Source of the DNA: Ophthalmolycus amberensis | Lineage: Eukaryota; Chordata; Actinopteri; Perciformes; Zoarcidae | Assembly: GCA_024529925.1 (NCBI GenBank) | Contig: JAFEUB010000735.1 | Coordinates: 2,732,501 to 2,796,500, forward strand | Direction: 5' to 3' | Length of the DNA: 64,000 bases | In this document: positions 1-12,240 of the stretch, one piece after another | Position numbering within the stretch: position 1 is the first letter of the stretch | How the letters are laid out: each line of letters opens with the position of its first letter | The notes under the pieces: generated by a model | Seen by the model: the letters and a program-made list of their open reading frames with translations, nothing else | What the model was told of the DNA's origin: nothing | Databases searched by the model: none | Program-made: the position numbers and the translations under genes

Positions 1-1100
1 GCTAGCTATCGACCACCTTCCTTTGTTTAACTCAGCAGGTGTGAAATAACTTGAAAAACAAAACAAAAACGAACGTCTAGTGGGAACCCATGCTAACATC
101 AGCATGCTGGGCTAATCAAAGACCACTTTCTGAGTGTGCCATACAAACCTAACGGCGTGATGGGTCACACCACAAGTGTTGACAATGTGTGCTTAAATTG
201 CTAACAGCTGATAGCCTGCGCTATGTGGGCTAATTTAAAAATGGGGGAAAAAACACATTTTATCATCATGTCATTATGACGCTCACCCGTCAGTAGCTCA
301 CCATGAAAGTTGGCAGCACATCTTCTCGTAACACCTGATCTTAGATGTCAGTCAAACACTGCCTAATGGGAAACACTCAACTAGAGGCTTAAAGCTTAGA
401 CACTGATACCACAAATATGTTCCAAAAACTGTTTTGCCCTCTTGCAAAAAATATGCACAATAGCTGCAGTTCCATTATAAAAACAATTCAGTTCAACCAA
501 GCTCTTTGAGCCAGGATCTTTTTCTTCCCACTGAACAGGCATGAACAAAAAACTGTTTGGTTTGGTTTGAAGAATCAATCATTATTATTGGGTGGGTGTT
601 ACTCATGACGATATTAAAAATCTCTCGATTTGTTTCCTCTGGCTGAGGAAAAACTACCACTAAGAAATACTGATAAATTCATCAGTGGACGCATGTCATC
701 TGTGAGCCACACAATGATGTTGTCTAAAAGGGTGCGCCTAGCTTTCTGTGTCAGGACCACTGGGAGCGAGCTGACAACATAAGGAGGTTCCAGGATCCGT
801 GAGAGGGGTCACGACCCCAGGAAGTAAAACCAGCAATAAGGAAATAGTGACAACTGCCTCCGCTCTTCCCGTTTGGATCATAAAGCCACTCAACAAGGAC
901 AGACAAGTGACTTAAACCTGCATAAAAGAGATTGTTTTTTTGGCTGCATCTGTGTGAGGTTCAAAAGAGAGACGGTACGCTAATTGTTAAAGTGTTCCTC
1001 TCTTTTTAAGACCGACATAATCCTTTTAAACTGATGCTGTTTAATCATTTTGCTTTTTTTCCTCCGTCGGACTGTCAGCTAAAGAGAACTTTGGCTCTGC
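1..1100. other. Intergenic, no feature recognised
   Basis: This stretch has no open frame with coding character on either strand, no RNA gene I recognise and no clear repeat. It is moderately AT-rich non-coding DNA at the start of a gene desert that runs to about 21 kb. Confidence 0.6.
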
Positions 1101-1105
1101 GTAGC

Positions 1106-1625
1106 TTCTCTCTATGGGCCTATTCTCCTGTATCCTCTCCATCTCACTGATCCCTTTCTCTCTATTCCTCTCCCCCCCCCCCGCTAACCCTTTTCACCTC
1201 CACCTACCCAGAGCCTTTCCATTCTCATCGCTCTCCCTCACTCGTTTTCTCTTTCCCTCATTCACACTCCTCTCTCTGTCCCTTCCAATCTCTCTCCTCC
1301 TCCCGCTTCCCCCCCTCTCTAGCTCGCAGGACAGTATTATATATTCCAGTCTCATGCTTTGCATGATTTGGGCAATAGATGAAGCCATATCCCTCTCTCC
1401 TCTTCGGGCTCTCCCCTCCCTCTCTCTCTCGCCTTGTTGTTTAATGTTTCAATTTGGAGGAAGCAAACATTCAATCAGACAGATTAACTGTTTAATGCAT
1501 GTCATCAGTCAAACTGTCTACGAGAGGGGGGCCCCTCGGCCTGGCGCTGCCTCCCGCCCCCCCAACTGCCGCTACGTCCTTCTCACTCCCCTGCTCTCCA
1601 CGCGCACACTGTCTACTCTCATATA
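1106..1625. repeat. Pyrimidine-rich low-complexity tract
   Basis: The + strand is strongly biased to C and T, with runs such as CTCTCTCTCC and a C10 run near 1163-1172. The open frame across it (1114-1626) is a composition artefact, being mostly Ser, Leu and Pro. No function is assigned. Confidence 0.7.
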
Positions 1626-1629
1626 GATG

Positions 1630-2942
1630 GGCCCATCCAGGCTCGAGCCCAGACGCAGAGGCGTCTGTGCACACACACATACACAAACACAGACATATTC
1701 ATGAAACGTACACTGGCAAGCACGCATGCATGGACACACGGTCATATGCACGATCATATACTCCGACAGCTATATGCATGAAAAGCCTCATGCTGATACC
1801 CATATAAATATAGTTTAAACAAAGCAGAGAATGCATTGGGACACCTGCAACCGAAGTAGAAAATGGTACGTGGATTACATGAGACATTCCATGTAATTCC
1901 AATGCCACATAAACTGATGTGCTGAAGGATGCATCCACTAACTCACTGACAATTGTGAAACTGCTTTACACAATTAAGTCATGCTCTCTTAACAGACAAC
2001 ACACACACACACGGTCTCTTTCTCCCTCTCACACATACACACACACATCCCACAGGCCAGTGGATAGGGAAATCAAAGTGACACGGAGGTAGAGCAAGGG
2101 AGAGTGAGAGATTAGAGGAAATGAAAAGAGTAAAGAGGAAAGAGGGAAAGAGGGAACAGGAGGCCGAGCGTGCCGCAGATGGAGTAGACTGTAAAATAGG
2201 GAGTGACGCTCACACTGAGTTTATAAATGATGCTGTATGAATTCTGGACGAGGGTGTACAGAGTGACATCTATATTGACAGGCTGAGATTGGGGTTCTCA
2301 CATCTGCTCATAGAGCGCTGCACGAGTCCTCAAACCCAGAGATGGGTTAGCATTTTTGACCCTCAAGTTCCCTCTTCTCAAAGTCAGTGTGTTTTTATAA
2401 ATAAGGTCTGTGGTTAACACAAGCTGAAGAAGCTTTTGCTTGCCTTAAAACATTTGTTTGCTAACAAGCGGCTAAATGAGACTACACAACGTCATTACGC
2501 CCACTAGTCCGGTTGTACAGCCCTGTTGTGTACACTTGCGTTTATGCGACCGTGGTGTAGTTTGTAACATCAGCTTTTTACGTCTGCCGATTGCATTCAC
2601 GCTTCAAATGTCATAACAGTGGTGTTCATTTGTGAAGGTTATCTTGCTGAACAAAACATGTATATATCATAAACGTGTGTTAGCCACAGAGCTTATTTTC
2701 TGCAATTATCACAAATGCTATGGAAAAATCAGTTTGGCTTTTTGTCGAGGGAACCAGTGCTCTGATAACTTCTGGGGTCGGCCCAAAAAACGATTATCAT
2801 CCCTGCAGCACTCTATCATTGTTCACCTGAGTGCACACTGAAGATCCAATACATCTGTTTATCAATAAGTATGAACAACACGTATAAAGCTATCGGCACA
2901 CTAATCCTAAATTCGTCATGATGCCTTTTTGGCTTTTAGTTT

Positions 2943-2990
<48 letters not shown>

Positions 2991-5050
2991 CAAAAACAGT
3001 CAACCCACCAATGTCAGCTGCTACACAAATCCCTTATACACAAAATCTTCTGTACATTTTTAACTGTTTCTAAACATTTTGAGAACCAATCAAACGTGAT
3101 TTATGACAAAGCATTCTCGGCTAAAGCAGAACATATTTTTTGAGTATCTAAAGTTTATTTTTACTCTGACATTATGATACATGGAGCTAATTTATCAATA
3201 GAGATGTGTTTGCATGCATTGCGAAAACATGACCGTGACCCATTGTTTATAACTGAAAAAATAGGTTAAGAGATGAAAAGCTGATCAAGGGCTCTGACAC
3301 CTCAAACAGACGTTAAGTCATTCACTCAGTGAATCTTGCTTTATAGTAGCAGGGACCAAAATCAACCTAATTATAAACCTTAGAAATACAAGAGATGAAC
3401 AGTACATCAGTCCAATGAAGAGATCAGTGAAAGATGATACCATGAATAAATTGACACGATATGGTTCTAATCATCATGATTTGATGAGGAACAATGAAAA
3501 ATAAAATATATATGATATTTTAAATGTTATGTCACTTATGTTTTTTTTCATATTTCATATTTTCTTATGTTTTATGTTCTTACTTCAGTTACTTATAAAG
3601 CTGCTATTAACTTGTGATATGTATAATCTAAGTTGTAACTCTTCTTATTATCGCAGACATACTTGTGGATTTTGCTGTTATTGTGACTTATTACGGTCCT
3701 ATGATGTTAAATGTGTTACTGTATTGTATTCTGTATTTCTATTGGTTTTAAGAACACCTTGACAAAAGACTGCCGTTGAAATTGAATGAAAAGGAAAGAT
3801 ATTGCACAATGAAAAACACGAGGAGTCACTAAGTCAATGCTTTACATGCACCAGTGATGTAGGCTGAGAGTTTAAGGCGATAGCATGATCTGATAGTAAA
3901 GTTTTATGAAGTTGAATTTGTGCAGCAAATGTGTGTGAGCTACTGTTTATTCCTGAATAATGAGATGTAATTTAAAACTCTTCGTCTCAGCTTGCAATAG
4001 AGATGAGGTAACGCTGCATAAATGTCCTCTGTTTAGTGAGAAGCTGTTAATTTAGTTACCATTAACATTTGCGCTAATCTCTAATTCTTAGCCTTTTTTT
4101 TCTCAACGTTCATTATTCAAGTAAAGAAGAGTTAGAAACACAGACTGGTTAAAACAAAGAATTGTATGTGATGGCTGCAGAAATCTGGGGCAGTTAACGT
4201 TGGTGTTACACTCTTCATGAGTTCATACACTGTAGAGCTCCACATGCCCAAAACCAAGAAGGCTCTACTAAAGTGGAACAACCTCATAAGGTTGCTGACC
4301 AGCTGCTTCACACACTGCCTCCCTCCATCATTTTCTTCTCCATCCCTCTTCATTTTACTCTCCCTCCCATTCATTTCTATTTTATCTCCCGGTGCTGTGG
4401 AGCATCTCGTGTATCTCCCTCTCTCCCCCACTCTCTGACCACAGCACAGAGGGTGGCCAAACCTGGTAAGTATTGACAGGGAGCTCCAGTGACACGGAGA
4501 GAGCCAGTCAATGCCCAGACACCCAGGGCAGGGGTCAATGACAAAAGGTAGGCCGCCTGGAAAGAGGGAGGGAGGGAGAGCGGCGAAGAGAGAGAAGGGG
4601 AAGGCAGTTGATAGATGGCGAGGCAAGAGAGATATTTGGCGAGATAGTATAACTTTGAGGCAAGATAAATGCAAGGTGAAAGAAGAAGAAACACAAAGGC
4701 ACATGCCAGAAAGAAGAACAAAGAGAGATGCAGAGACGAAGGCGTCAGACCGACCAAAACAAGATAGTATTTAATGATGGTTTGGTTGCGAGGTATAAGA
4801 CATTCAGCGATTGTTAATATAAATAAATAGCCATAGATCAAACTAATGTGAACATAGTTGAAAAATGTAAAAAAAAAAAAGCAAACAGAAATTGTAAACA
4901 ATCAAGTCAATTTGAAGGGGTGATTGGAGAAGGCACCGTGGAAGTTCAAGACCGAACTGTGACGCAGGGAATGACTGAGATTGACATGAACGTTCCTTTG
5001 AGACCGCGGATGAGACAAGTGGGATCGGACGCTAGGCTAGGATTAACAGA
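1630..5050. other. Intergenic with microsatellites, no gene seen
   Basis: This is non-coding sequence. Short CA-rich patches occur near 1670-1700 and 1998-2048, a purine-rich patch near 2080-2170, and a long CA repeat at 2944-2998 (listed separately). A purine-rich stretch lies at 4560-4760. Short frames on both strands lack splice context or recognisable domains. Confidence 0.6.
2944..2998. repeat. (CA)n microsatellite, about 27 units
   Basis: An uninterrupted CA dinucleotide repeat is seen directly. It would be a typical polymorphic fish microsatellite. Confidence 0.95.
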
Positions 5051-5058
5051 GCTATACC

Positions 5059-5080
5059 AACACACACACACACACACACA
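5059..5080. repeat. (CA)n microsatellite, about 11 units
   Basis: A short uninterrupted CA repeat is seen directly, followed by a C/T-rich region at about 5140-5400. Confidence 0.9.
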
Positions 5081-5371
5081 GCGTGTTTGTGTATCGACAC
5101 AGAGAAAGAGTGTCAGTATATATTGAACGGCGGGCGGTAAGTGAGCCCTCTTCTCCCGCCCATCCCCTCCTCCAGCTCTCCTTCTCTCTATCGGATATCA
5201 GTCCCTTCTCCTCTAATCATTTCCTTCCTTTTGGCCCCTCTCTTCTTTCTAATGCAATTAGCTCTCATTCCTCCTTTCCTTCCTCTTCCCTTCTCAATCC
5301 CTCTGTTTCTACTTCTTTCATCCTTCTCTGTGGTACTTTTCTGTTTCACTTTGTAAGATTTTTTGTTTCTT

Positions 5372-5387
5372 CCCCCCCCCCCCCCCC
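5372..5387. repeat. Poly(C) run, 16 bases
   Basis: A homopolymer of 16 C is seen at the end of the pyrimidine-rich tract. It is one of a dozen G or C runs of at least 14 bases in the window. Its exact length may be unreliable in the assembly. Confidence 0.9.
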
Positions 5388-5429
5388 TTTTTCGTTATCT
5401 CTCCAGTCATGTTCTGGCTAACAACACAG

Positions 5430-7050
5430 TGTCTACCATTGTCAGTTGTAGTTATTGTTCCTCCTTGTTTGCTCTTACCTGGCTCTCTCCTTTGTTTTGA
5501 TCTTCAGTGATCAGTCTCCCGTAGCCTCGGCGTGTGACAAAAAGGTTCTCATTAATCAATATCACTCTCCAAATGTGATAACATTCTTCTTCGAGACTCC
5601 GCAGTATGGCAAAGAGAAACATACACAATACTTGTGAACAAATACAGGGGCTGGAAAAAAAGAACCATTTTCTCATCAAAGACTTTGTAGTGAAAAGGTA
5701 AGCTATGTATGGTTGCATGGCCATTAGCAGCATTTGTTTAAAGATGTGGAAATTATAGATGTCAATATGCTATCATTTGTTGATTCAATTGTGTTTGGTA
5801 TACATTTGTGCAGATTTTCAAGACTTGTCCTGTAAAGAGATTAAATAACTTTGCAGTTTTGTTGACTGATACACTTGCACAAATGACTTACTATAAGAAA
5901 AAACGTACGATAATAATGATAAGCTAGTTCTCTTATGTTACTTTGAAAACTCACAGATCAAAGCGCTAATTGCCAGACATGTTCCAAGCTGACGATTGCT
6001 GTTAATTGGCATAACATGATACACCTTTGTAGCAGTTTGTTTTTGTGGTAAAGTTATTCCATAATTAAGTCCTATTCCATAATTAGTTTACTATTTTTTT
6101 CTAAACCTGTGTGCTTTCTAAGATCAAAGAAAACATGCTAGAAGTGAGTACCGGTAAAATGACTTTTTCCATTTGTGTATCAAACAATCTTCAAATTATG
6201 TTTTGTCAGATGGTGTTCTGAAAAATGTTTTAAAAATGTCTACAATGTCAAACAAGTATTCTGCCTGTGTGCATTTTCCCAATACATTTTGCAAAGCTTT
6301 CACTGCACAGCTATCCACAACACGGGCGAATGTATATCATGAAAGTGCAGTAAATACAATCGGGAGAACAACATACACAACGGAGAAAGATGATGTCCTG
6401 CACACATGAACAGAGTCTCTTTCCTGAGCCTCGGGCTATGATCCTGTTAACACTCACCACTCACTGTGAAGTGTCTGCAGATCCCTTTGGTCTCAGGTGA
6501 TGCATCCACAGGCCCCATCATCTCACCTTTGCAGGGGTGGGAGAAAGCACGCCCCCTACAGTGGGAACAAGTGGAGATCTCATGTATCCAGATCGGACAA
6601 AATTCCAATTTAAAATTTGATTACAACTCGAATTAAGTAGAAGTAAAGTAGAAAGATGGAACGAGCATATCCTCCCCACAGTGCAGTAGTACAGTCTTTG
6701 CTGCAAATGCCCAGGGCACTTCTCCCCAGAGAGGTGGAGATTGGTTTGTCTCTCTGCCAGTTTACCTTGACACTAACTATCTTCACCCTCACCCTCCTCC
6801 TCCTCCTCCTCTCCTTCACACACACTTACCTGAACACCTGTTATGTGTTTGCATGGACCAGCCCTAACTTCCATTAATAGTGGATTGTGATGAATGAACA
6901 GGTATATATAGTGAACTGTACCACCAGTTTCCTGCTCCCTTCATCAGTGATATCAACAACGTACACTAATTTGACACCATCTCCTCGCGCAGAATTATTA
7001 GTTTGTTGTTCCGTTCTGTTCTGCAACACTTCATTTTCCCCCGTTAGGTA
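5430..7050. other. Intergenic, no feature recognised
   Basis: AT-rich non-coding DNA with no coding frame, RNA gene or clear repeat that I can recognise. Confidence 0.55.
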
Positions 7051-7059
7051 CGACACGGC

Positions 7060-7290
7060 AGATAGGAATTCAAGCAGAGGGGGGAGAGCGATATATCACA
7101 ACAAGCGCATTGGCAGACAACCACCTTTCCTCGCAAATTTGTGAGCCTCGCTTCCTGCGTGCCCCGCGCCCGGTGCTCTGCCGGAAACAGATGGTTCCCG
7201 GAATGTCCTCAAGCAGAGTTCTGAAGAGCTGCTAGTAGCCCGAGAGGCGCGTGAAGGAGGGAGGGGCGCGCGTTGTCTCTCCGATAAACT
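7060..7290. other. GC- and CpG-rich block, possible regulatory element
   Basis: A compact GC-rich block contains many CpG steps (for example around 7155-7175 and 7245-7275) within AT-rich flanks. No open frame with coding character runs through it. It could be a small CpG island, a conserved element or an unannotated promoter. The sequence alone does not decide. Confidence 0.3.
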
Positions 7291-7596
7291 TAACTTCATC
7301 TATCTCTGTAACCCCTCTGTCTTCCTGTTCGATGAGGATACTTCATAATAGTTCAATGTAATTACACTGTCAAGCAGTGGCGGCAGCTAAAGTGGCTTAA
7401 TTTCACTCACTCCATGCTATCACAAAGAAAAAGTATTACTTCAAAGCCTAATTGTGCTGATTTTGATGAGCGGTTCTGCTTTCTTGATTTTACAGTAGGC
7501 CAATAAGCATGATATAATCTGTATCAAAGCACGTTTTAACACTAAATCCCCTGAGACTGGATGACAAACTAGTCAATTGGGAATATGTGCTTGGGA

Positions 7597-7611
7597 GGGG
7601 GGGGGGGGGGG
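7597..7611. repeat. Poly(G) run, 15 bases
   Basis: A homopolymer of 15 G is seen directly, with no gene nearby. Confidence 0.9.
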
Positions 7612-8489
7612 TCGTTGATATGACAATTCTTGGGAAGCCCCGAGCTGAGCGACATGGTTGCTATAGTGACCTCGTCAGGATGAACTGTGGTTCTCGGTTC
7701 GCTCGGTTATACGGATGGGTGTTTATACAAATTGTATTAATTTAGCTAGAACTGGAAAAATAATTGATAAATAACGTTAATTTGGCTCAGGGAGGCCTAC
7801 AAAGTAATGAAAAGGTGAGTTTGGTTGGCCTTCATTGACTGAAAGCAGCGAGTGCTGCTCGGGATGGTTTCAGCACCTTGGACAGAGGACATGGTGCTGT
7901 GGGTCCAGCAAATTCAGCACCCTGGACAGCGAGGACGAAAACACCACTGCACGTTGCTGTGGGACATACTGTAGACCTCATCCAAGCTGATTGTGTGTGA
8001 TGCAAATAATACCTAATGCGTATTTAGTTTAAAGGCCAGATGAAGAGAGAGGACTCAACAGCACTAATGTAACGTAATCTAGTTGCTGAATCTTTTGTTG
8101 AGACTGTCAGAAATATTTTGACTTTTTCACCCGTCTTTTTACCTACAAACATCTTGCAATATAATAATGAATATAATGCATTATAGATTAATTTAGCTCC
8201 ACTGCGACCAGCTATGTTGCTTATATGTTATTCCATTAACTAAATAACAATCTTCTCCATAATTCATTTGGTGACTTCTATTTAAAACTTAAAGTATTGA
8301 GAATACATTTGTACTTCTAGAGTATTTTTACAGCGTGGTATTGCCACCTTTACCAAAGTAAAGGGCCCTAGTACTTCTCCATACAAATTACCTATTATTA
8401 AGTAGATTAAATTAAAAATCTTGGTCAAAAGGGAGAAACAACAGTTACTTGAGGACCCATTAATTGACTGAAAGCATCCTGTCCGATTA

Positions 8490-8960
8490 GTCCGCTGTAA
8501 TCCGCTGCTCATCCCTGTTTTACGCCCCACTTGTCCTACACCCGATACTTTGATCCAGACTTTGCAGCACCTGACGATCCGGCCCTTTGTTATGGAGCAC
8601 GCCGGGGCTAATCTCACTGACCCGGCGCAACCTTGACCACCCAATCCCCCGGCCTTGAGCTTGGTTCATCGCCGCGCCGGACACACAACGCTTCCCGGGA
8701 GAGATCGAGAGAGAGAGAGAGAGTCCCCTTGATCGTTTCATCAAACACGTCCCCGCTGCGAGAGCATGTGCGCGCCGCCGACCTCCCACTCGTCCCAGCA
8801 GCGGGGATAAGAGGGAAGTCGATGCAAACAGCGCCAACACAGTCAATGATCCATAACCAGGAGCCAATAGGCGAGCGGGTAATGAGGGACTTCATTTGAA
8901 CTTTATGTAAACAATCAGAAGCAATACTTGGCCTGTTGGAGAACGGGGGCAGATATGACG
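8490..8960. other. Candidate conserved non-coding element
   Basis: This is a repeat-poor block. A CpG-rich left part (8560-8700) leads into a segment around 8840-8960 rich in short developmental-type motifs such as CAATGATCCATAA and CATTTGAACTTTATG. It has no splice-flanked open frame. The call rests on composition and texture only, since no cross-species alignment was possible. Confidence 0.3.
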
Positions 8961-9239
8961 GTTCTAACTAACCTAGATGGATGGACAGCGTGAAATGAAC
9001 GGATCTGGAGTCTGCTTATACTCCTCGAGAGATACAGAGATTAGTAGGCATATGGTGCTGTCTCATTTGCTTATGAATGCATAAAAAAAGGAAACTGCTC
9101 GCATAAAAATAAACTCAAATTTCAAGACAGATGCTTTACTCTGAGTCCAAAGCAATGGGTCCTCAAGCAAAACACACACACGAACACACACACACACACA
9201 AACACTTAAACTCAAACAGAGAGAGAAAGAGAGGAGAGG

Positions 9240-9360
9240 GGAGAGAGAGAGAGAGAGAGAGAGAAGCACCTTTCACCGCCCCCCTCCTTCCCCCTTCTAT
9301 CTCTCGTTTTCACCCCCCCCCCCCCCCCCGCTCCCACCCCAAACACCCCCCCCCCCTTCT
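9240..9360. repeat. (GA)n tract followed by poly(C) runs
   Basis: A GA repeat at about 9240-9264 is followed by a C17 run at 9313-9329 and a further C run around 9346-9356. It is low-complexity sequence seen directly. Confidence 0.85.
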
Positions 9361-9414
9361 CTCTCTTTCTCTCTGGAAAAAAACGGCAAGGAGGCGCGAC
9401 TCGCAGGGCCGCAC

Positions 9415-9870
9415 ATAGCTGATCAATATTCGATTTAGTTGCTAATTTAGGGCCTTTCTATAGCTGTCATCCCGTGATGTATGAGTCCTAACCCGAGGTC
9501 GCCGCGGAAAAGAAGAAGAAGGGGGGAAAAAAAAAAAGAAAAAAAAAATCAAACACCAGTCAACTTTTCACTTAACAATAGAGCGACTTGAATATTATTT
9601 ATGGGCGAAAGACCCACTTTATGGGTGAATTGCTCCTATCGCTGGTGGGATGATGAAGCGCCTTGTAAGTACATGCCACACAGGCTCTGACACCGGCGTA
9701 AACAGACGTGCAGGCAGGGGGAGAAACATGTAAACACACGGGGCATGCAGGCTGCTTCTAAAATAGGCCAACGCCGTGCAAAGAGGGGAAATATTCATAT
9801 CAGGAGACGTCAATATCTCGGTCTCTAGGAGTTTACAATGCAATTTCAACGCATACATTTGATTAATGGC
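9415..9870. other. Candidate conserved non-coding element
   Basis: Two repeat-free stretches (about 9418-9510 and 9580-9670) flank a purine tract, with a third around 9785-9870. They contain homeodomain- and POU-like AT motifs, for example TTGAATATTATTTATGG and TTTGATTAATGG, with no coding frame. This is inference from texture. Alignment to other fish or to mammals would decide. Confidence 0.3.
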
Positions 9871-9892
9871 GTTTGTGTGATAAAGAGATCCA

Positions 9893-9909
9893 CCCCCCCC
9901 CCCCCCCCC
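9893..9909. repeat. Poly(C) run, 17 bases
   Basis: A homopolymer of 17 C is seen directly. Confidence 0.9.
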
Positions 9910-10053
9910 ACTTAATTGCGCGCACATGCTCACACGCACGGACCACGGACTCGCACGTGCACACAGGCAAGTTTAGAATGACACAAAATATATCCTATTT
10001 GTCAAACGGACTAATATTATGTATTATGGACCTAATTGTTTTTGCACATTGCT

Positions 10054-10079
10054 ACACACACACACACACACACACACAC
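10054..10079. repeat. (CA)n microsatellite
   Basis: A CA repeat of about 13 units is seen directly. Confidence 0.9.
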
Positions 10080-10194
10080 CCATCAAATCTGAATGCGGCT
10101 GTTTTATTTTGCCACTTAATGTCTTCACGATCGATCACTGTTCTAAGGATGTTATCAATAATGTGAAAGCTTGATTAACTTCAACGTTTCCATA

Positions 10195-10520
10195 ACAATT
10201 CTACCACGTTCATCCCCTCTCAATTTTTTTAATTAACGCTTGCTTAATTAGTTCGAGATCATTTGGGAGTGAGATACTTTATTTAAGGGGGAGGATGGGA
10301 GGAAATTAACATAAAAATCGCTGCTGATTAATTGATATATTATCAGGAAAGAAATGTTGTAGGAATTCCGAGGCGGAACGAGTCATAAACAGACATCCAT
10401 CAAAATAAGACAGCTTGAGACAACGTATAATTCTTTGGCAGTATTTTTTAATTATTTAATGACTCTACTCTTCTAATTTCTCCAAATAATGAGGGTGTAC
10501 ATTCTTTCTGCCTGAATCAT
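10195..10520. other. Candidate conserved non-coding element (TAAT-rich)
   Basis: A repeat-free AT-rich block carries several TTAATTA or ATTAATTG-type homeodomain motifs (around 10228-10250 and 10320-10345) with no open frame. Such blocks are typical of enhancers near developmental regulators. No target gene is visible in the window, so the call is tentative. Confidence 0.3.
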
Positions 10521-11396
10521 TCATAGACAAAGAGACCGATTTATAACATGCAGCATAAACAGGAAACCAATTTCCTCAGGTGACAAAGTATTTTAGGGAG
10601 CAGTCAGCCTGGCAGCTCATTGTAGTCTTGAACTCCTTCAAACCAGTATCATCCTGCTTAATTAAAGAGTTAGTTGTTGTAACTTTTGGGGAAAAAAAGG
10701 TACATCTGTACAAATGTAGATCTTTTCCAAAAACAGTAGGCAATCCACTGAAATTGTTGACAGAAAATTTCTGTATATTTGTGTGGCAATTGATCTTTAA
10801 ATGCAAGTAATAGCTGCCATGTAAACCATTGAATGAATAAAAGGCATTTTAATTAGAGTGATTAGTTAAGGAATCAATGAGCTGGCACTATAGCAGAGCT
10901 CACAGGCCTGAGATCAGCTAATGGAACAGTAGAACACTAAAGTAAGCTTTTACAGCCCTGCTTGGACTTGAAAGTCCTTTTGTTGTTGTCTGGTTCCTGC
11001 AAGAGTAACATTAAAATGTTGGAAGTTTTAAGCACTCTACAAAACTAGCAATAACGGTTGACATCCTGTATTCTTTCTAGTTTCCTTTCTCTAATGTATT
11101 TGAGGTAACAGATCATGTGGCTGTTTATAGGAGCTAGATGTGTGATTCTCACTGAATTCAGAATATTTACGCAGGCCACACATCCCAGATCCAGTGTGTT
11201 TAGGAGTCTCTTTGCATATCAACTAGGACTACGGGGAGTGGGAGTGTGTGTATTGGCTGCTGCCAGCTGCCATGCAGCCTCCAGGTTGTTTGGTGAAAGT
11301 GAGAGTGTGATTTCCCCAGACCCTGCTCCCCGGGGACGCCTTGCTCCCCCTGTCTTCTCCCCAGAACCCCAACGGTTAAACGGACAGGTCATTGAT

Positions 11397-11546
<150 letters not shown>

Positions 11547-11689
11547 GCTTTTCAATCTGCTCTCCCTATGGGGCCCCACTGCCATATAAAGGCCACATTT
11601 CCCTGGTCATTACCGGCAAGTCACAGAGAATCTCTCACCTCACTGTATACACGATAATCGGATCAAACCTGGAATTACCCGTCATTAGA

Positions 11690-12240
11690 ATTATTGCAGG
11701 AGGCGAGTCATAAGGAAACGACCTCGTGAATAATAGCCTACACCGCCAATGAGAGTTGTAATTGTAAATCTGATTCTACCCCTCAACCACATGCTGTAAT
11801 GAGCACCCGCCATTGTTTAAATGACTCAAATGAAATTGGTGCTGACTTACCAAGCATGAATGACAGCTCATATGAAGATGTGTGCCGGGAATGAGATATG
11901 ATGGGGGTCTGCGAGTGTGTGCACAGTTTGGTTGCGTGTGTCTGCATGTGCGGACGGCGGCGGCCCTTGAATGGGGTGTTTAACAGTGGTATTAATAATC
12001 TCCATGATCTATGAGCTCGTCTGGTGTCACTCAGCCATTAGGGACACAGTCTCTCTGTGTTCTCCACACCTCGTTTCCTCCCCCTTGCCCGTGTCGGCCC
12101 CCCAAAATAATTGTGTGTTAATGGGTGAGGAGGAGGGGTATAGGTCGGGAGTGGGAATGAGGGGGATTAGAGCCCGAGGAGGGAGGATAGAAGAGTTATC
12201 GGGGAGATGGGTCAGCGTCAAAAGAGGAGATGATTAGGCA
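11690..12240. other. Candidate conserved non-coding element
   Basis: A repeat-free region of balanced composition has motifs such as AATGAGAGTTGTAATTG and GGTATTAATAATC and no supported coding frame. A purine-rich stretch lies at 12125-12230. Texture suggests regulatory conservation, but nothing in the sequence proves it. Confidence 0.28.

Noticed and set aside
1114..1626. A 170-codon Ser/Leu/Pro-rich frame
   Set aside because: Produced by pyrimidine-rich low-complexity DNA; no domain and no conserved-looking features.
4132..4901. Two overlapping long frames on the - strand
   Set aside because: They overlap each other in different frames across a purine-rich tract and lack domains or splice signals.
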